64,000 bases of DNA. It comes from CAUZIZ01 sp965219005 (GTDB lineage Bacteria; Acidobacteriota; UBA6911; RPQK01; JAJDTT01). Position 1 is the first letter of the stretch, and every line of letters begins with the position of its first letter. The translations under genes were made by a program, and so were the position numbers. Of this stretch, positions 8,644 through 17,551 are shown in pieces. The stretch covers positions 2,108,001 through 2,172,000 of the forward strand of contig CBDCMS010000004.1 in NCBI GenBank assembly GCA_965219005.1, read 5' to 3'. The notes under the pieces are model-generated. The model ran no database searches. It saw only the letters and a list, made by a program, of their open reading frames with translations, and was not told the origin of the DNA.

Positions 8644-8709
8644 GGAGAATACGCTAGAATCCGCGCCCCGGAATCGAATAGAGCGCCGATGCCGAGCTTT
8701 GCCGCGTTT

Positions 8710-8740
8710 TACACACTGCATCACTGCTTACTATTCAAGT
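8710..8740 (+). repeat. Fragment of a dispersed repeat
   Basis: CACTGCATCACTGCTTACTATTCAAGT-like sequence just after the importer genes resembles the tail of the repeat at 50134-50305 (CACTGCACTACTGCTCACTATTCAAGT region). Only the last 30 or so bases are shared, so this may be a remnant. Confidence 0.35.
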
Positions 8741-8743
8741 CTC

Positions 8744-11269
8744 TCAGGAGGTTTCGGCGACCAGTTCCTCCACCTTGACCCGAGGGTAACGATCGGATTT
8801 ATAGTTGGAATCTTCGGCGGTAATCCGGGCCAGGGTCTTTGCCAGAGGATAAGACTGCTCCACCTTGGCGGCTCCTACTCCGACCGGGATGAAGTTCCCA
8901 CCCTGGGCATCCCAGATAGCCTTGTTGAGAGTGAAGGTTCGATCGCGCGCCGCCTCGTAGACAGGGTCCTCGAAAACGTCGCGGAACTCGGTGATTCTTC
9001 CTGATCCGTCCAAGGTGATCCAGGCCGATACAGCCACGCCTCTACTGGAGATGGTAGCGATCGCGTCTCGGAAGGATAAGGCTGCGGGACACATGTAATG
9101 GGAGCCACGGCCATCACCCTGGGTCATGTAGAAGCGGTCGCGCATGAAGAGGTTGAGTGCTTCCGCCAGGGGCTCAACCGCCAGCAAGACCGGATCATCC
9201 TTGCCCAGGTACTCTCCACCGGAGATGACGGCCAGTTTCTCAGTGGAAGCGGACAGAAGAATTTCACCCAGCGCGTCGCCGGGTCGATCAGGATCCCAAC
9301 CCTCGGCGCTGCGACTCCAGATTCTCTTGACGTTGAACTTTTCCACCGCCCCCAACAGGGTCTCAGCACTGGACCAATCGCTCTCCAGATCCAGGAAGAT
9401 ACGGCGATGGTGCTCCACATCCCAGACTTCGAGGACCGCGCCAGCTTCGCCTATAGTCTGGAGGTGGGATTTCAGAGAGCCACAGCGAAAGGCGTGATTC
9501 AAGCTCCACCAGACAGGAAGGTTGAAGGCCGAGGGGCCTGACTTGTCGATTGCCAGCAGCCCGAATCTCTGGGGACGATTCAGGGGGATTTCGGCAAAGC
9601 CTGGTCCTTGTCCGGAGACATTTCCCGAAAAGACAGGTGCGGGCTCGTGCGCCTCGACCAGGCCCTGTTTCCAATCACTGTAGGCCCCCTGTAGGCGAGC
9701 TATCTGAGCCTTTTCGGCCGCCGGCAAAAAGTCCGGCAGCAGAGCGATGAACTCGTCTGTCAGGTTGGCGATTTCTTCGATGGCTCGACCGGCGGAGGCG
9801 TCACCAATCAGGTCTTGCCCCAGTCCATACCATTGATAGTCCAGCGTCTTCGCCACCCAGACCTGACGGAAGAAAGTACGGTATGCAAAAAGGTGGACCG
9901 CATTGTCGTCGGCTCCTCGGCTGTGGGTCATCAGCAGGTGCTCATCGTCCCCGACTTCGATGATTTCCGAGGTCGCTGAAATCAGACCGGAATTGGCGGC
10001 CTCCTGCAGGCTAGCCTCCGCCACTCCTCGAAAATGGTTCGGTGGCGTGGTGTGGCCCACCTTTCCGCCACCATCTGCCTTGATGTCGGAGAGGGTAAAA
10101 GAAGCATTGGCGTTGGCAGCCTCAATGATGGGATCCGGGTCAGGAATATCCTGGAGTCGACTGGCGAGACGATTCGCCTCCTCTTGTGCTCGCGCCTCAG
10201 CCGTCTTGGGATTGAGATAGGGCTCGAACTCGCCGTGGCTCACCATGTGCTGGACCACTTTGCCGGCCTCACGCTGGAAATAGAGAGTCTCCGGACGATT
10301 CTGGGAAAAGACGTCTACAATGTCGGATTCAGCCGGCATTCGTCCGTTGTCATACGACTGGTAGGCATAGGCTACCACCCGTGCGGTTCCCGGCTCGCTC
10401 AGACGAGCCCGTGCCTGGTCAAAGTTGACCGGCATCAAGCCCACACGGTACTGACTGTTTCTTCCACCGGGTCCAAAGTAGAACTCTCCAGAGATCTGAG
10501 TGAATTCCCCGACGGCAGGCAGGCCGGACTGGGATCGTCCGATGAGGACGGGATTGAAGCTCCCGTCGACAATCGCCGCGGGTTCTCCCTGCAGATCACC
10601 CATGCCAAACTTCCCCTTGACTGCGTAGACTCGACTCAGGCGCCACTCTTCGGCATCGGCGATCAGGGCGACAAGCTCATTCAGATCACCAGGTCCGAAC
10701 TCGTAGGTGCGAACGTTCTCTTTGCCCGCTGTCAGGTCTTCGATGGACTCCACCACGCCGAGATAATCGTTGCCCTCGATGCGGCGGCCCGACCCCTTGT
10801 CGGGGTTGAAGAAGAGATTGAACATGGCACGGTTGAAGAAGCCGCTTCCGCCGTTGATAGCTTTGGCTACGAAGATCGGCTCTGCTCCTCGCTCGGTATA
10901 CGGGAGGCTCAGGAACCGGAGTTGCAAAGCCTCGCTCTGACGGTCGGCTGACTGGGATAGAATCTCCTCAGCGCCTGGCTGTGCTAGCTTCGAGTCGACA
11001 CCCGTCGCCAGAGCTGCCAGTCCCGCCCTGAGCGCGCTCTTCATGGCTGTTTCAATCGGGTCCTGGCCGCCGACTAGAAAATCGCCGTTGAAAGTGGTGA
11101 GGTGGAGATGGAGATCGCCGCCGAATGCCTGAACCCATGCGCCTCTAAAGCGACTGTCCTGGAGCTCTCCTCGCGCCGATTCAACGATCTCTTCCGGGAT
11201 TTCTCCGGCTATGTGATGCCCTAGGGCTAAGGATACGAGGGTTACATTTGCCTGATCACTGTTGGTCAT
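8744..11269 (-). CDS. Tandem FBP aldolase/phosphatase-like protein, N-half catalytically degenerate
   Basis: An 841-residue protein built from two copies of the class V fructose-1,6-bisphosphate aldolase/phosphatase fold. The C-terminal copy (about 390-830) keeps the family's key residues: D399 and GH405-406, GDDEHLLMTHSRG (440-452), AIDKSGPSAFNLP with D575-K576, and GKDDP with the Schiff-base lysine equivalent K690. It also carries an extra segment at about 500-545. The N-terminal copy (1-355) aligns in order (LALGHHIAG, EPIFVAKAINGGSGFFN, QSGLPAVGEF, GLMPVNFDQARARL) but has lost those residues, for example GSFNP in place of GKDDP. The C half should make fructose-6-phosphate in gluconeogenesis; the N half is probably structural or regulatory (inference). 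AAGGAG lies upstream of the start. Confidence 0.88.
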   Translation of the reverse strand: MTNSDQANVTLVSLALGHHIAGEIPEEIVESARGELQDSRFRGAWVQAFGGDLHLHLTTFNGDFLVGGQDPIETAMKSALRAGLAALATGVDSKLAQPGAEEILSQSADRQSEALQLRFLSLPYTERGAEPIFVAKAINGGSGFFNRAMFNLFFNPDKGSGRRIEGNDYLGVVESIEDLTAGKENVRTYEFGPGDLNELVALIADAEEWRLSRVYAVKGKFGMGDLQGEPAAIVDGSFNPVLIGRSQSGLPAVGEFTQISGEFYFGPGGRNSQYRVGLMPVNFDQARARLSEPGTARVVAYAYQSYDNGRMPAESDIVDVFSQNRPETLYFQREAGKVVQHMVSHGEFEPYLNPKTAEARAQEEANRLASRLQDIPDPDPIIEAANANASFTLSDIKADGGGKVGHTTPPNHFRGVAEASLQEAANSGLISATSEIIEVGDDEHLLMTHSRGADDNAVHLFAYRTFFRQVWVAKTLDYQWYGLGQDLIGDASAGRAIEEIANLTDEFIALLPDFLPAAEKAQIARLQGAYSDWKQGLVEAHEPAPVFSGNVSGQGPGFAEIPLNRPQRFGLLAIDKSGPSAFNLPVWWSLNHAFRCGSLKSHLQTIGEAGAVLEVWDVEHHRRIFLDLESDWSSAETLLGAVEKFNVKRIWSRSAEGWDPDRPGDALGEILLSASTEKLAVISGGEYLGKDDPVLLAVEPLAEALNLFMRDRFYMTQGDGRGSHYMCPAALSFRDAIATISSRGVAVSAWITLDGSGRITEFRDVFEDPVYEAARDRTFTLNKAIWDAQGGNFIPVGVGAAKVEQSYPLAKTLARITAEDSNYKSDRYPRVKVEELVAETS

Positions 11270-11578
11270 TCTCGGCCTCTCCTTAGCGACCTTCCGCAGT
11301 TTCAGGAGGTCACCTTCTTGGTTTGCGCAACGAATTAAGAAAGGAAGTCTAGCATAACCGCACGACGAGGGCAGTGCCAGTTTTCACAATGAATCTCCAA
11401 GGTGAGAACTTGATCTAGAAATCATCGATCTAGCGGGGTTTCTGAACTGGGATTTCGGTTCTCACCATACCCGTGAAGTGTACAATCGGGTAGTCGAGGT
11501 CGGAGCGGCGAGAATTGAGTAGCGCAAGGTATCGTAGCCGTCGGATTCAACCCCACGCACCAAGTGCCCAGGCGACGA
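11270..11578. other. Intergenic region between divergent genes
   Basis: These 309 bases separate the FBP-like gene (minus) from the sugar-binding lipoprotein gene (plus). Apart from the ribosome site of the minus gene and a probable promoter at its right edge, I see no gene, RNA structure or repeat here. Confidence 0.5.
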
Positions 11579-11607
11579 TTGACGATTCGATTCGGTTCCA
11601 CTAGACT
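11579..11607 (+). promoter_or_regulatory. Sigma-70-type promoter of the sugar-binding lipoprotein gene
   Basis: TTGACG (11579-11584), a 17-base spacer and TAGACT (11602-11607). Transcription would start near 11614, leaving a leader of about 45 bases that carries the AGGAGG ribosome site of the gene starting at 11658. Confidence 0.6.
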
Positions 11608-11657
11608 GCCCGCCAAACCGGGATTTCCAAAAGAACCTGCGGTTAGGAGGACGATCG

Positions 11658-12698
11658 ATGCTCCGATTCATGCTGCCAGTGTCCAGAGCTGGAATCCTTG
11701 CTGTTCTGTTTGTGTTTTGGGGATGTAGTGGAGGTGAATCCAGTGAGGGGTCCCTCTCCGAGACCGAGCCTGAAATGCCAGAGCTCGCATATGTCACGAA
11801 TGGCATTGCCGGCTTTTGGACAATCGCGCAGGCGGGAGCCCTCGATGGCGGGAAGGATTTTAAAGCGCAGGTCGATGTGCGGATGCCGGCCGAAGGGGTC
11901 ATCGACCAGAAACGGATACTGGAGGATCTCCTCGCTCGGGGAGTGGACGGAATCGCGATCAGCCCGATCGATCCGGACAATCAGAAGGATCTTATCAATG
12001 AATCTGCCAGGCGCACGAACCTGATCACCCAGGATTCGGATGCCCCCGAGACCGATCGCCTTTGCTATGTCGGGATGGACAACTACCAGGCGGGGCGACT
12101 GGTTGGGCAGTTGGTGAAGGAGGCTTTGCCCGATGGCGGCTCGATCATCCTTTTCGTCGGCCGGCTGGAGCAGCTCAACGCACAGCAAAGACGTCAAGGG
12201 GTCATCGACGAAGTCTTGGGTAGACCGAACCAAGGCGGAGGACCGGTCGATCCACCCAACCAGGTGCTCGAGGGAAACAACTACACCATACTGGACACTC
12301 GGACCGATCAATTTGATCGGTCCAAAGCCAAGGCCAACGCCGAGGACGCCATCGCCCGCTTTCCCCAGCTGGGGTGCATGGTGGGTCTGTTCGAGTACAA
12401 CCCACCCGCCTGTCTCCTGGCCATCAACGAGGCCGGATCAAAGAACATCAAGCTAGTTGCATTCGACGAAGCCGAGCAGACGCTCCAAGGCATCCAGGAT
12501 GGATCCGTCCATGGGACGGTGGTGCAACAGCCTTATCTGTACGGCTACGAGTCCGTGAGAATCCTGGCCGGATTGGCTCGAGGTGACAGATCCGTCCTAC
12601 CTGAGAACGGTGTTTTGAACATTCCAGCTCAGGTGATTCGCAAGAACAACGTCGACGCCTTCTGGTCCGATCTCAAGCAAAAACTGAAGCGTAGGTGA
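11658..12698 (+). CDS. Sugar-binding lipoprotein (Peripla_BP_4 family)
   Basis: A 346-residue protein with a lipoprotein signal (hydrophobic segment ending FWGCSGGES, lipobox Cys at about residue 23) and a ribose-type periplasmic binding fold. GIAISPIDPDNQKDLINE, YVGMDNYQAGRLVGQ and VAFDEAEQTLQGI correspond to the ribose/galactose binder pattern. Such proteins feed an ABC sugar importer or a sensor kinase, but no permease or ATPase gene is adjacent, so it is an orphan here. AGGAGG precedes the start. Confidence 0.88.
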   Translation: MLRFMLPVSRAGILAVLFVFWGCSGGESSEGSLSETEPEMPELAYVTNGIAGFWTIAQAGALDGGKDFKAQVDVRMPAEGVIDQKRILEDLLARGVDGIAISPIDPDNQKDLINESARRTNLITQDSDAPETDRLCYVGMDNYQAGRLVGQLVKEALPDGGSIILFVGRLEQLNAQQRRQGVIDEVLGRPNQGGGPVDPPNQVLEGNNYTILDTRTDQFDRSKAKANAEDAIARFPQLGCMVGLFEYNPPACLLAINEAGSKNIKLVAFDEAEQTLQGIQDGSVHGTVVQQPYLYGYESVRILAGLARGDRSVLPENGVLNIPAQVIRKNNVDAFWSDLKQKLKRR

Positions 12699-12736
12699 TA
12701 CTAAGTGCTTGACCAATAGTATCTTTGAGCAAGCAA

Positions 12737-13141
12737 TTAGTTCTCCGACCACATGCAGACGCCGGTACAAGTGCTCCAGCCACCGATTCCGCATCCCGGC
12801 CAAGGCATGCACAAGTCGGCGTGGCTGCAGTACGATCCCCCAGGGCAATCCCAGCTGTCGATGCATTCACATACCCACAGCGAGTCTTCGAATGACAGTG
12901 CGAACAGGGTTTGACCGTTAACCGGAGTGGCGGCGAGGGACTCACGGTCCAGGATCTCCCGGACTCGGCTAAAGGACTCCAGGTCGGCGGCGGCGGTGGC
13001 TTCCCCAATCTCATCTTCCGTGACCTCACAGGCCTTCTCTCCCGCTTGAGTGCAGGCGTCTCCGGGTGCGGCCAGGACTGAGGGTTGGAGCAGAGCGGCT
13101 GTGCCTACCAACAGTGAGAGTAGTACGAGCGTTTTCTTCAT
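12737..13141 (-). CDS. Exported cysteine-rich small protein, unknown function
   Basis: 134 residues: a clear signal peptide (MKKTLVLLSLLVGTAALLQP, cleavage likely after VLA at about 24) and a mature part with ten cysteines. Eight of these are packed in the last 45 residues (VCECIDSWDCPGG, SYCSHADLC, GCGIGG, CTGVC). The pattern suggests disulfide knots outside the cytoplasm. No family recognised. It follows the BlaR1/TonB-repeat gene by 23 bases on the same strand and is probably co-transcribed with blaI-blaR1, so it may be an output of that system (inference). Confidence 0.75.
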   Translation of the reverse strand: MKKTLVLLSLLVGTAALLQPSVLAAPGDACTQAGEKACEVTEDEIGEATAAADLESFSRVREILDRESLAATPVNGQTLFALSFEDSLWVCECIDSWDCPGGSYCSHADLCMPWPGCGIGGWSTCTGVCMWSEN

Positions 13142-13164
13142 TCTGTTCTTCCCTTTTTTGGACT

Positions 13165-14562
13165 TCAGTTGTTCTTATGGATAGGCTCTCCGTTCAATGA
13201 AAAGATCGAGCGGCTTTCTTGATCAGTGAAATGGCGCCGAACCTCCTCCCGCCAGTACTCATTCGGGATCAGGTGCCCGGAGCTGTCTCCCTCGAGGTAG
13301 GTGAGATAGTCCCCGATGAGTCGGATCTGATCTTGGTCGAGTGAGGAGAGACTCTGGGCGAGATAGCGGTGAACATGGGTCTGCTTCAACTCGGAGACCG
13401 TCTCCCAGGGTAGCCCTTGCAGGACCACTCTCCGGGTCCTCCATTCCTGTCGCATAAATTGGTCATACGTCCATTCAGGTTCGGCAATTGAAACGGCCGA
13501 TTCCTGAGGCGAATCATCCAGCCAGAGAGTCACGAAGAAAACGACGGGGACGGGGACTCCTCTAAGGGTCCCAGGGCTGATCACCGCTCTGGTCAGGTCC
13601 GTTTCAATTTGCGGCAAGCTGGAGCCGCCGATTCGTTCGATGGAAGCCACCCGACCGGTCTCTTCGCAAAACAAGCGAAACAAGAGGTTCCTCGGGGAAT
13701 TGGGATTTCCACGAGCTTGGTCGGCGATATAGTCCAGATAATCGAGGTCAACCTGAGGAGGAAGGATACCTTCTGTAGTGTGGGTATAAAAGAGCCGGCC
13801 TTCCCTATACGTGAACAGACGGGACGATTCAGGTAGGATGACCTGCAATGCCGTCGCGTCTTCCTCAGGCTCAGTCTCGAGATTGAGCAGAAAAGCGACT
13901 GGGACTGGGTTTACCCCGAGGTGACCCGGTGACACTTTCAGCTGAAGCAGTTGAGATTCAATTGAGATGGATCGAGGCCCTGCTCGGTGATCGACCGACA
14001 CGATTTGACCGCTGCTGTCAGAGAATACTCGATATGAAAGTCCATCGGATTCTCGCGCAAGCAATCGAGCCTGGCTTTTGAGATCCAGCAAATCTTCGGG
14101 ATTTATCTCGGGGGGTCGAAGACCCCGGGTTTGCATCGAGTAGAAGAGTCGCTGGCCTCGGGACACGATCACTTCGGGGGAGAGCTCTATGGTAGCAGCC
14201 CCGAGTTGTTCCAGCAGTCGCACTCTTTCCTGGACGACATCGAATGGCGCCTCATCGCTGACGTAGACTCGGGTCGCGGACTGGGCGCCTTTCAGGCCCT
14301 TGATGACATCCTCGTCGCTGAGAGAATTGAGGAAGATGTCCCTTAGTTTGCCTGTCTTATCCATGGCCAGGCCTAGGGGCCTCCCCGAGATAATCCGTAT
14401 TCGCCCACCCACTTCCAGCCTGAGCCTCAATTGATTGACTACTGGTACTGCTCGCTGTCCCACCTTAATCGGCTTGAACCGCCAGGCACTCACGGCTTTG
14501 CTGGCGGCTCTTCGCAGGATTGGATGGCCGCTGAGAGGTTCGACACTGACTACGACTCCGTC
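13165..14562 (-). CDS. TonB-like repeat region of BlaR1, separated by an in-frame TAG
   Basis: This is the continuation, in the same frame, of the BlaR1 gene after the TAG at 14563-14565. Directly after the TAG it reads DGVVVSVEPLSGHPILRRAA, then AVSAWRFKP, which completes the TonB C-terminal fold begun before the stop. Two further, more diverged segments of similar shape follow (YRVFSDSSGQIVSVDHRAG with PVPVAFLLNLE; LFRLFCEETGRVASIERIGG with VPVPVVFFVTLWL), so there are about three TonB-like units. If translated separately, the first ATG is at 14493 (442 residues), but that would cut the first unit in half. Function after the membrane protease domain is unknown. Confidence 0.72.
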   Translation of the reverse strand, partial: DGVVVSVEPLSGHPILRRAASKAVSAWRFKPIKVGQRAVPVVNQLRLRLEVGGRIRIISGRPLGLAMDKTGKLRDIFLNSLSDEDVIKGLKGAQSATRVYVSDEAPFDVVQERVRLLEQLGAATIELSPEVIVSRGQRLFYSMQTRGLRPPEINPEDLLDLKSQARLLARESDGLSYRVFSDSSGQIVSVDHRAGPRSISIESQLLQLKVSPGHLGVNPVPVAFLLNLETEPEEDATALQVILPESSRLFTYREGRLFYTHTTEGILPPQVDLDYLDYIADQARGNPNSPRNLLFRLFCEETGRVASIERIGGSSLPQIETDLTRAVISPGTLRGVPVPVVFFVTLWLDDSPQESAVSIAEPEWTYDQFMRQEWRTRRVVLQGLPWETVSELKQTHVHRYLAQSLSSLDQDQIRLIGDYLTYLEGDSSGHLIPNEYWREEVRRHFTDQESRSIFSLNGEPIHKNN

Positions 14563-14565
14563 CTA
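14563..14565 (-). other. In-frame TAG inside the BlaR1-TonB reading frame
   Basis: Codon 377 counted from 15693. Upstream the frame reads VEPVYPAAADG and VVLRVLVA; downstream it reads DGVVVSVEPLSGHPI. Together these are one continuous TonB C-terminal motif with the TAG in the short turn before DG. One base change from CAG, AAG or GAG would explain it, as would readthrough. Confidence 0.85.
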
Positions 14566-15693
14566 AGCCACAAGGACTCGAAGGACGACTTCTCGGTCGG
14601 GAATGCCATCGGCAGCCGCTGGGTAGACCGGTTCGACCTTGACTATGAGATGGGTGACTAGAACCTGACTTTCCACGGCCACTGGAGAGTTCAAAGATGC
14701 GGTCAGAGGAAGGCTCGAGACGCTCATGAATCCGGTCAGTAGTAGAGTACCGACGATGGCGAGTAGGGAGATCGCGATTCTCAATCTGGACAGCCTGGGT
14801 TCGGAGATGATCAAGTCTAGCCTTCGCACCAACTGACTTCTTCGCGAGAACGGATGAGCCAGGATATTTCTGGCCTGATTTGAATCAGTGGCCATTTCGA
14901 TCAGGGTTTGAACATAGGTTCGCCAACTCCCGGTGATCTTGACTACCTGCTGGTCCACAACCTGTTCCCGAACCAGACGGGCCTCCCGAGTCAACCACCA
15001 TATCGCAGGATGGAACCAGAGGATCGAGCGGACGATCTCTTCTCCCAAAATCGATATCCAGTCTCGTCTGCGGATGTGCAGCAGTTCATGGCAGGCAACG
15101 GCTGACTGCCCTGCCTGGTTCAGCACCATGAACCGCTTGGGGAAGATTATGACCGGCCTGGAGAGCCCGAAGGAAACGGGACTCTTCAGTCGAGAAGAGC
15201 GATAGAGGCGAGGGTAGACGCCTAGCAGCTCCTGCATCTCTCCTACCGGGGGAGGAATTCGGCTGAGCAAATGCGATTTTCGGAGAAAGTGCTTGATCCG
15301 TAACAACCCAAGGCCAAGCCAGAGTAGTCGGAGCAAGATCCCAGTCCCAAGTATCAAGAGGATCACTTGGTTCGTGGAGTAGCCTGTCCTCTCAGTAGTG
15401 ACCTGCGCCGCCTGGCGGGGCTCGGCCTCCACGCGTGGGGCAGGGCGAGCTGCTTGCAGTACGGCTGGGATCAGTGGTTCGGAGACGATCACGGGCAGGG
15501 GAGCGATCAGTTTCGCCCACGGCTGAAGAAAAGGGAGAAGCAGGCAGCCTAGCAGAAGGAACTGGTAGACCGCCAGCTTGCTACGGGGAGCCCGGAACCC
15601 GAGGATCCTGGGCAGCCAGATCCCGACTATCACCAAAAGGGCAATCTGGCAGGTGTACGCAAAGAGGTTCTCGACGAGAATCGAAGGGGTCAT
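14566..15693 (-). CDS. BlaR1-type M56 membrane metallopeptidase (sensor)
   Basis: 376 residues up to the TAG. The start at 15693 overlaps the blaI stop (ATGA). Several N-terminal membrane helices are followed by the zinc site HELLHIRRRDW, then WFHPAIWWL and VREQVVDQQVV, the usual M56 pattern, another membrane helix and the start of a TonB C-terminal domain. BlaR1 proteins sense an envelope signal and inactivate BlaI by proteolysis. A beta-lactam sensor domain is not seen; TonB-like domains take its place after the TAG, so the signal is probably not a beta-lactam. Confidence 0.85.
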
Positions 15694-16073
15694 TCCTTTT
15701 TCTGAATCATCCGCTTGATCTTCTTTTGATCGGTTGAAGAGATCTTGCAAGTATCGATCAACTGGGAGACCAAGGGCTCAGGACAGCCATTGAAGACCCT
15801 ATCGACGAACTCCTGAACCATTTCCTTGATGATCTTTCCCTTGGGATGTTTTGGCTTATAGACGTATGCACGTCCTTCCTGCCACTTGCTGAGCTGTCCC
15901 TTGCCTTCCATGATTCTCATCATGGTCATCACTGTGGTATAGGCGATCCTTCGCTTCTCCCTCAGTTTTTCGTAGACGTCCCGCACAGTGGCCGTCTTCA
16001 GGCTCCAGACAATTTTCATGATCTCCAGTTCTTGCCGTGTTAGCGGACTTTTGCTGTGTTGTATGTTTGCCAT
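15690..16073 (-). CDS. BlaI/MecI-type transcriptional repressor
   Basis: 127 residues. A winged helix occupies the first 75 (LTRQELEIMKIVWSLKTATV, then AYTTVMTMMRIMEGKG, the recognition region of the BlaI family), followed by a C-terminal dimerisation segment. BlaI repressors are cleaved when the partner BlaR1 is activated; the partner overlaps its stop codon. The start at 16073 is where family similarity begins; the longer frame to 16370 overlaps the DUF4416 gene. No strong ribosome site is visible. Confidence 0.88.
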   Translation of the reverse strand: MANIQHSKSPLTRQELEIMKIVWSLKTATVRDVYEKLREKRRIAYTTVMTMMRIMEGKGQLSKWQEGRAYVYKPKHPKGKIIKEMVQEFVDRVFNGCPEPLVSQLIDTCKISSTDQKKIKRMIQKKE

Positions 16074-16082
16074 GCTAGTACT

Positions 16083-16095
16083 GTCGTTTTTCGAC
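16083..16095. promoter_or_regulatory. Inverted repeat upstream of blaI, possible operator
   Basis: GTCG-TTTTT-CGAC lies 10 bases before the blaI ATG. BlaI-type repressors often bind dyads over their own promoter. The dyad is short and does not show the classical TACA/TGTA half-sites, so the assignment is tentative. Confidence 0.35.
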
Positions 16096-16174
16096 GAAAG
16101 AGAAGTCAAGCATTTTCTTGCGGAAGATGAATTTATTCCATTCGGGGAACCAGTTCTCGAGAACTGGCTCCGAG

Positions 16175-16714
16175 TCAGAGAATGGGTTTGCCGGAGCGAA
16201 GCTGTCCCAGATAGGTGAGACGGATCTGATTCAGCTCGGTGTCGTAGCGACCGTCGCGAAAATCGGGAAAGGTCCATTCGAACGGTCGGTAGCGCCCAGC
16301 CTGATACCGCGCCATGAGATCGGCGTAGACTCCCTTTCCCAGATGAATCTTCTGTCCGGCGAATTTGCAACTGGCGAGGACAAACTTGCTGTGGTCTAGA
16401 TACCCGGCATCCAGGTTCACACGGCGTCGCTGCTTGCGACAGAGCGCTCCTTCAATGTCGTTGCAGTTCAATTTTGCCGCCACGATCGCCTCGGGTGCGA
16501 TTAGCTCTGAGAAAGATACGAGACGCCGCTTGATGTCCAATCCCATCTCTGGCTGGTAGTAGTCTGTCACGTCGAAGGGACGATCCTGGCCGTTGAAATC
16601 GATTGCTCCCCAACGCTCCTGAATTTGAGTGAGGGCCTTGTGCAGAACGGTCTGATCCGACCATAGGACTGCTACCAGCAGCTTCACTGGTTCAACCAAC
16701 TGGGGCTTGGCCAT
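16175..16714 (-). CDS. DUF4416 family protein
   Basis: 179 residues. Family features seen: KLLVAVLWSD near the start, a PFDVTDYYQPEMG block, KRRLVSFSELIAPE, RRRVNLDAGYLDHSKFVLAS and WTFPDFRDGRY near the end. Members are common in Acidobacteriota, Deltaproteobacteria and related lineages, and the function is unknown. It begins 6 bases after the N-acetyltransferase gene and probably shares its transcript. Confidence 0.82.
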   Translation of the reverse strand: MAKPQLVEPVKLLVAVLWSDQTVLHKALTQIQERWGAIDFNGQDRPFDVTDYYQPEMGLDIKRRLVSFSELIAPEAIVAAKLNCNDIEGALCRKQRRRVNLDAGYLDHSKFVLASCKFAGQKIHLGKGVYADLMARYQAGRYRPFEWTFPDFRDGRYDTELNQIRLTYLGQLRSGKPIL

Positions 16715-16720
16715 CGCGTT

Positions 16721-17542
16721 TCATCTCACTGTTTTCAGGATCGACAGGGCCTGAATAGCTATCGAGGTGTCGAGATTGAACTGCGCGGCGATCTGCTGGA
16801 CCAGCAAGCCAGGTGCTATTTCTTGGCGCTGGAGCGAGTCATGACTTCGGATCTGAAGCCTATTGCCACGCAGATATAGCTGTTCGTGACCACAAGTCCG
16901 CGTGAGTAGGGGATACTGCATCATGTCCCAATCGAACGACGCGTCCCATGCTTTCAAGAACTCTCCAGAGTCAGCTGGCTCGATCTTGAAGGTCAGACGG
17001 TGGCTGGCACTGCCTTGCTGGAGGGTGTGGAGGCTTCTCCTTCCATTTCCGGAAGAAGGGGACAGAAGGAGTTGATTGAAACCTGTTTCGATCTCTATCT
17101 CGTTTCTGGCCCCGGTCAGGGGAACGGGTGTGACGATCAGATAGCCAGGATCCAGGAGGTGTGGTTTGTCATCGATCCAGACCAAGACCGCGCAGTGAGT
17201 GTTCTCTCCGTAGTGGCGATCGGCCAAGATGGGTTCCGCTCGCCAGCCCAGGCTCCGAAGAAGGTAGAGCAGGGTGGCTGTCAGGGAGAAGCAGGTTCCT
17301 CCAGTACCCAATGCTAGATGATCGGTCACGACCTCCGTGGGCCCTCGCCTGCAGCGCTCTCCGCTGCCTAGATTGGCCTGCTTGATGATTTTGGTGAGGT
17401 TTTCATAGGGAAGATTGGAAAAGGCCTGGAGCATCTTCCGAAGTAGCTGTTTCGGTGGTGTTTTCGGAGAGATTGCAGAGTGCGATAGGAATGCGGCCAG
17501 GAGCGCACCATCGGTTGGAGGGGAAAGAGGGTTTTGAAGCAT
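16721..17542 (-). CDS. Arylamine N-acetyltransferase-like protein
   Basis: 273 residues with the Cys-His-Asp triad of the NAT family: the cysteine in GTGGTCFSLT, the histidine in NTHCAVLV and the aspartate in LLDPGYL. NATs move acetyl (or another acyl) from CoA to amines; some act as amide synthases. The C-terminal third is diverged, so the acceptor cannot be inferred. It starts 9 bases after the selA stop, in a selA-nat-DUF4416 run. Confidence 0.78.
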   Translation of the reverse strand: MLQNPLSPPTDGALLAAFLSHSAISPKTPPKQLLRKMLQAFSNLPYENLTKIIKQANLGSGERCRRGPTEVVTDHLALGTGGTCFSLTATLLYLLRSLGWRAEPILADRHYGENTHCAVLVWIDDKPHLLDPGYLIVTPVPLTGARNEIEIETGFNQLLLSPSSGNGRRSLHTLQQGSASHRLTFKIEPADSGEFLKAWDASFDWDMMQYPLLTRTCGHEQLYLRGNRLQIRSHDSLQRQEIAPGLLVQQIAAQFNLDTSIAIQALSILKTVR

Positions 17543-17551
17543 GAGAGGGCG

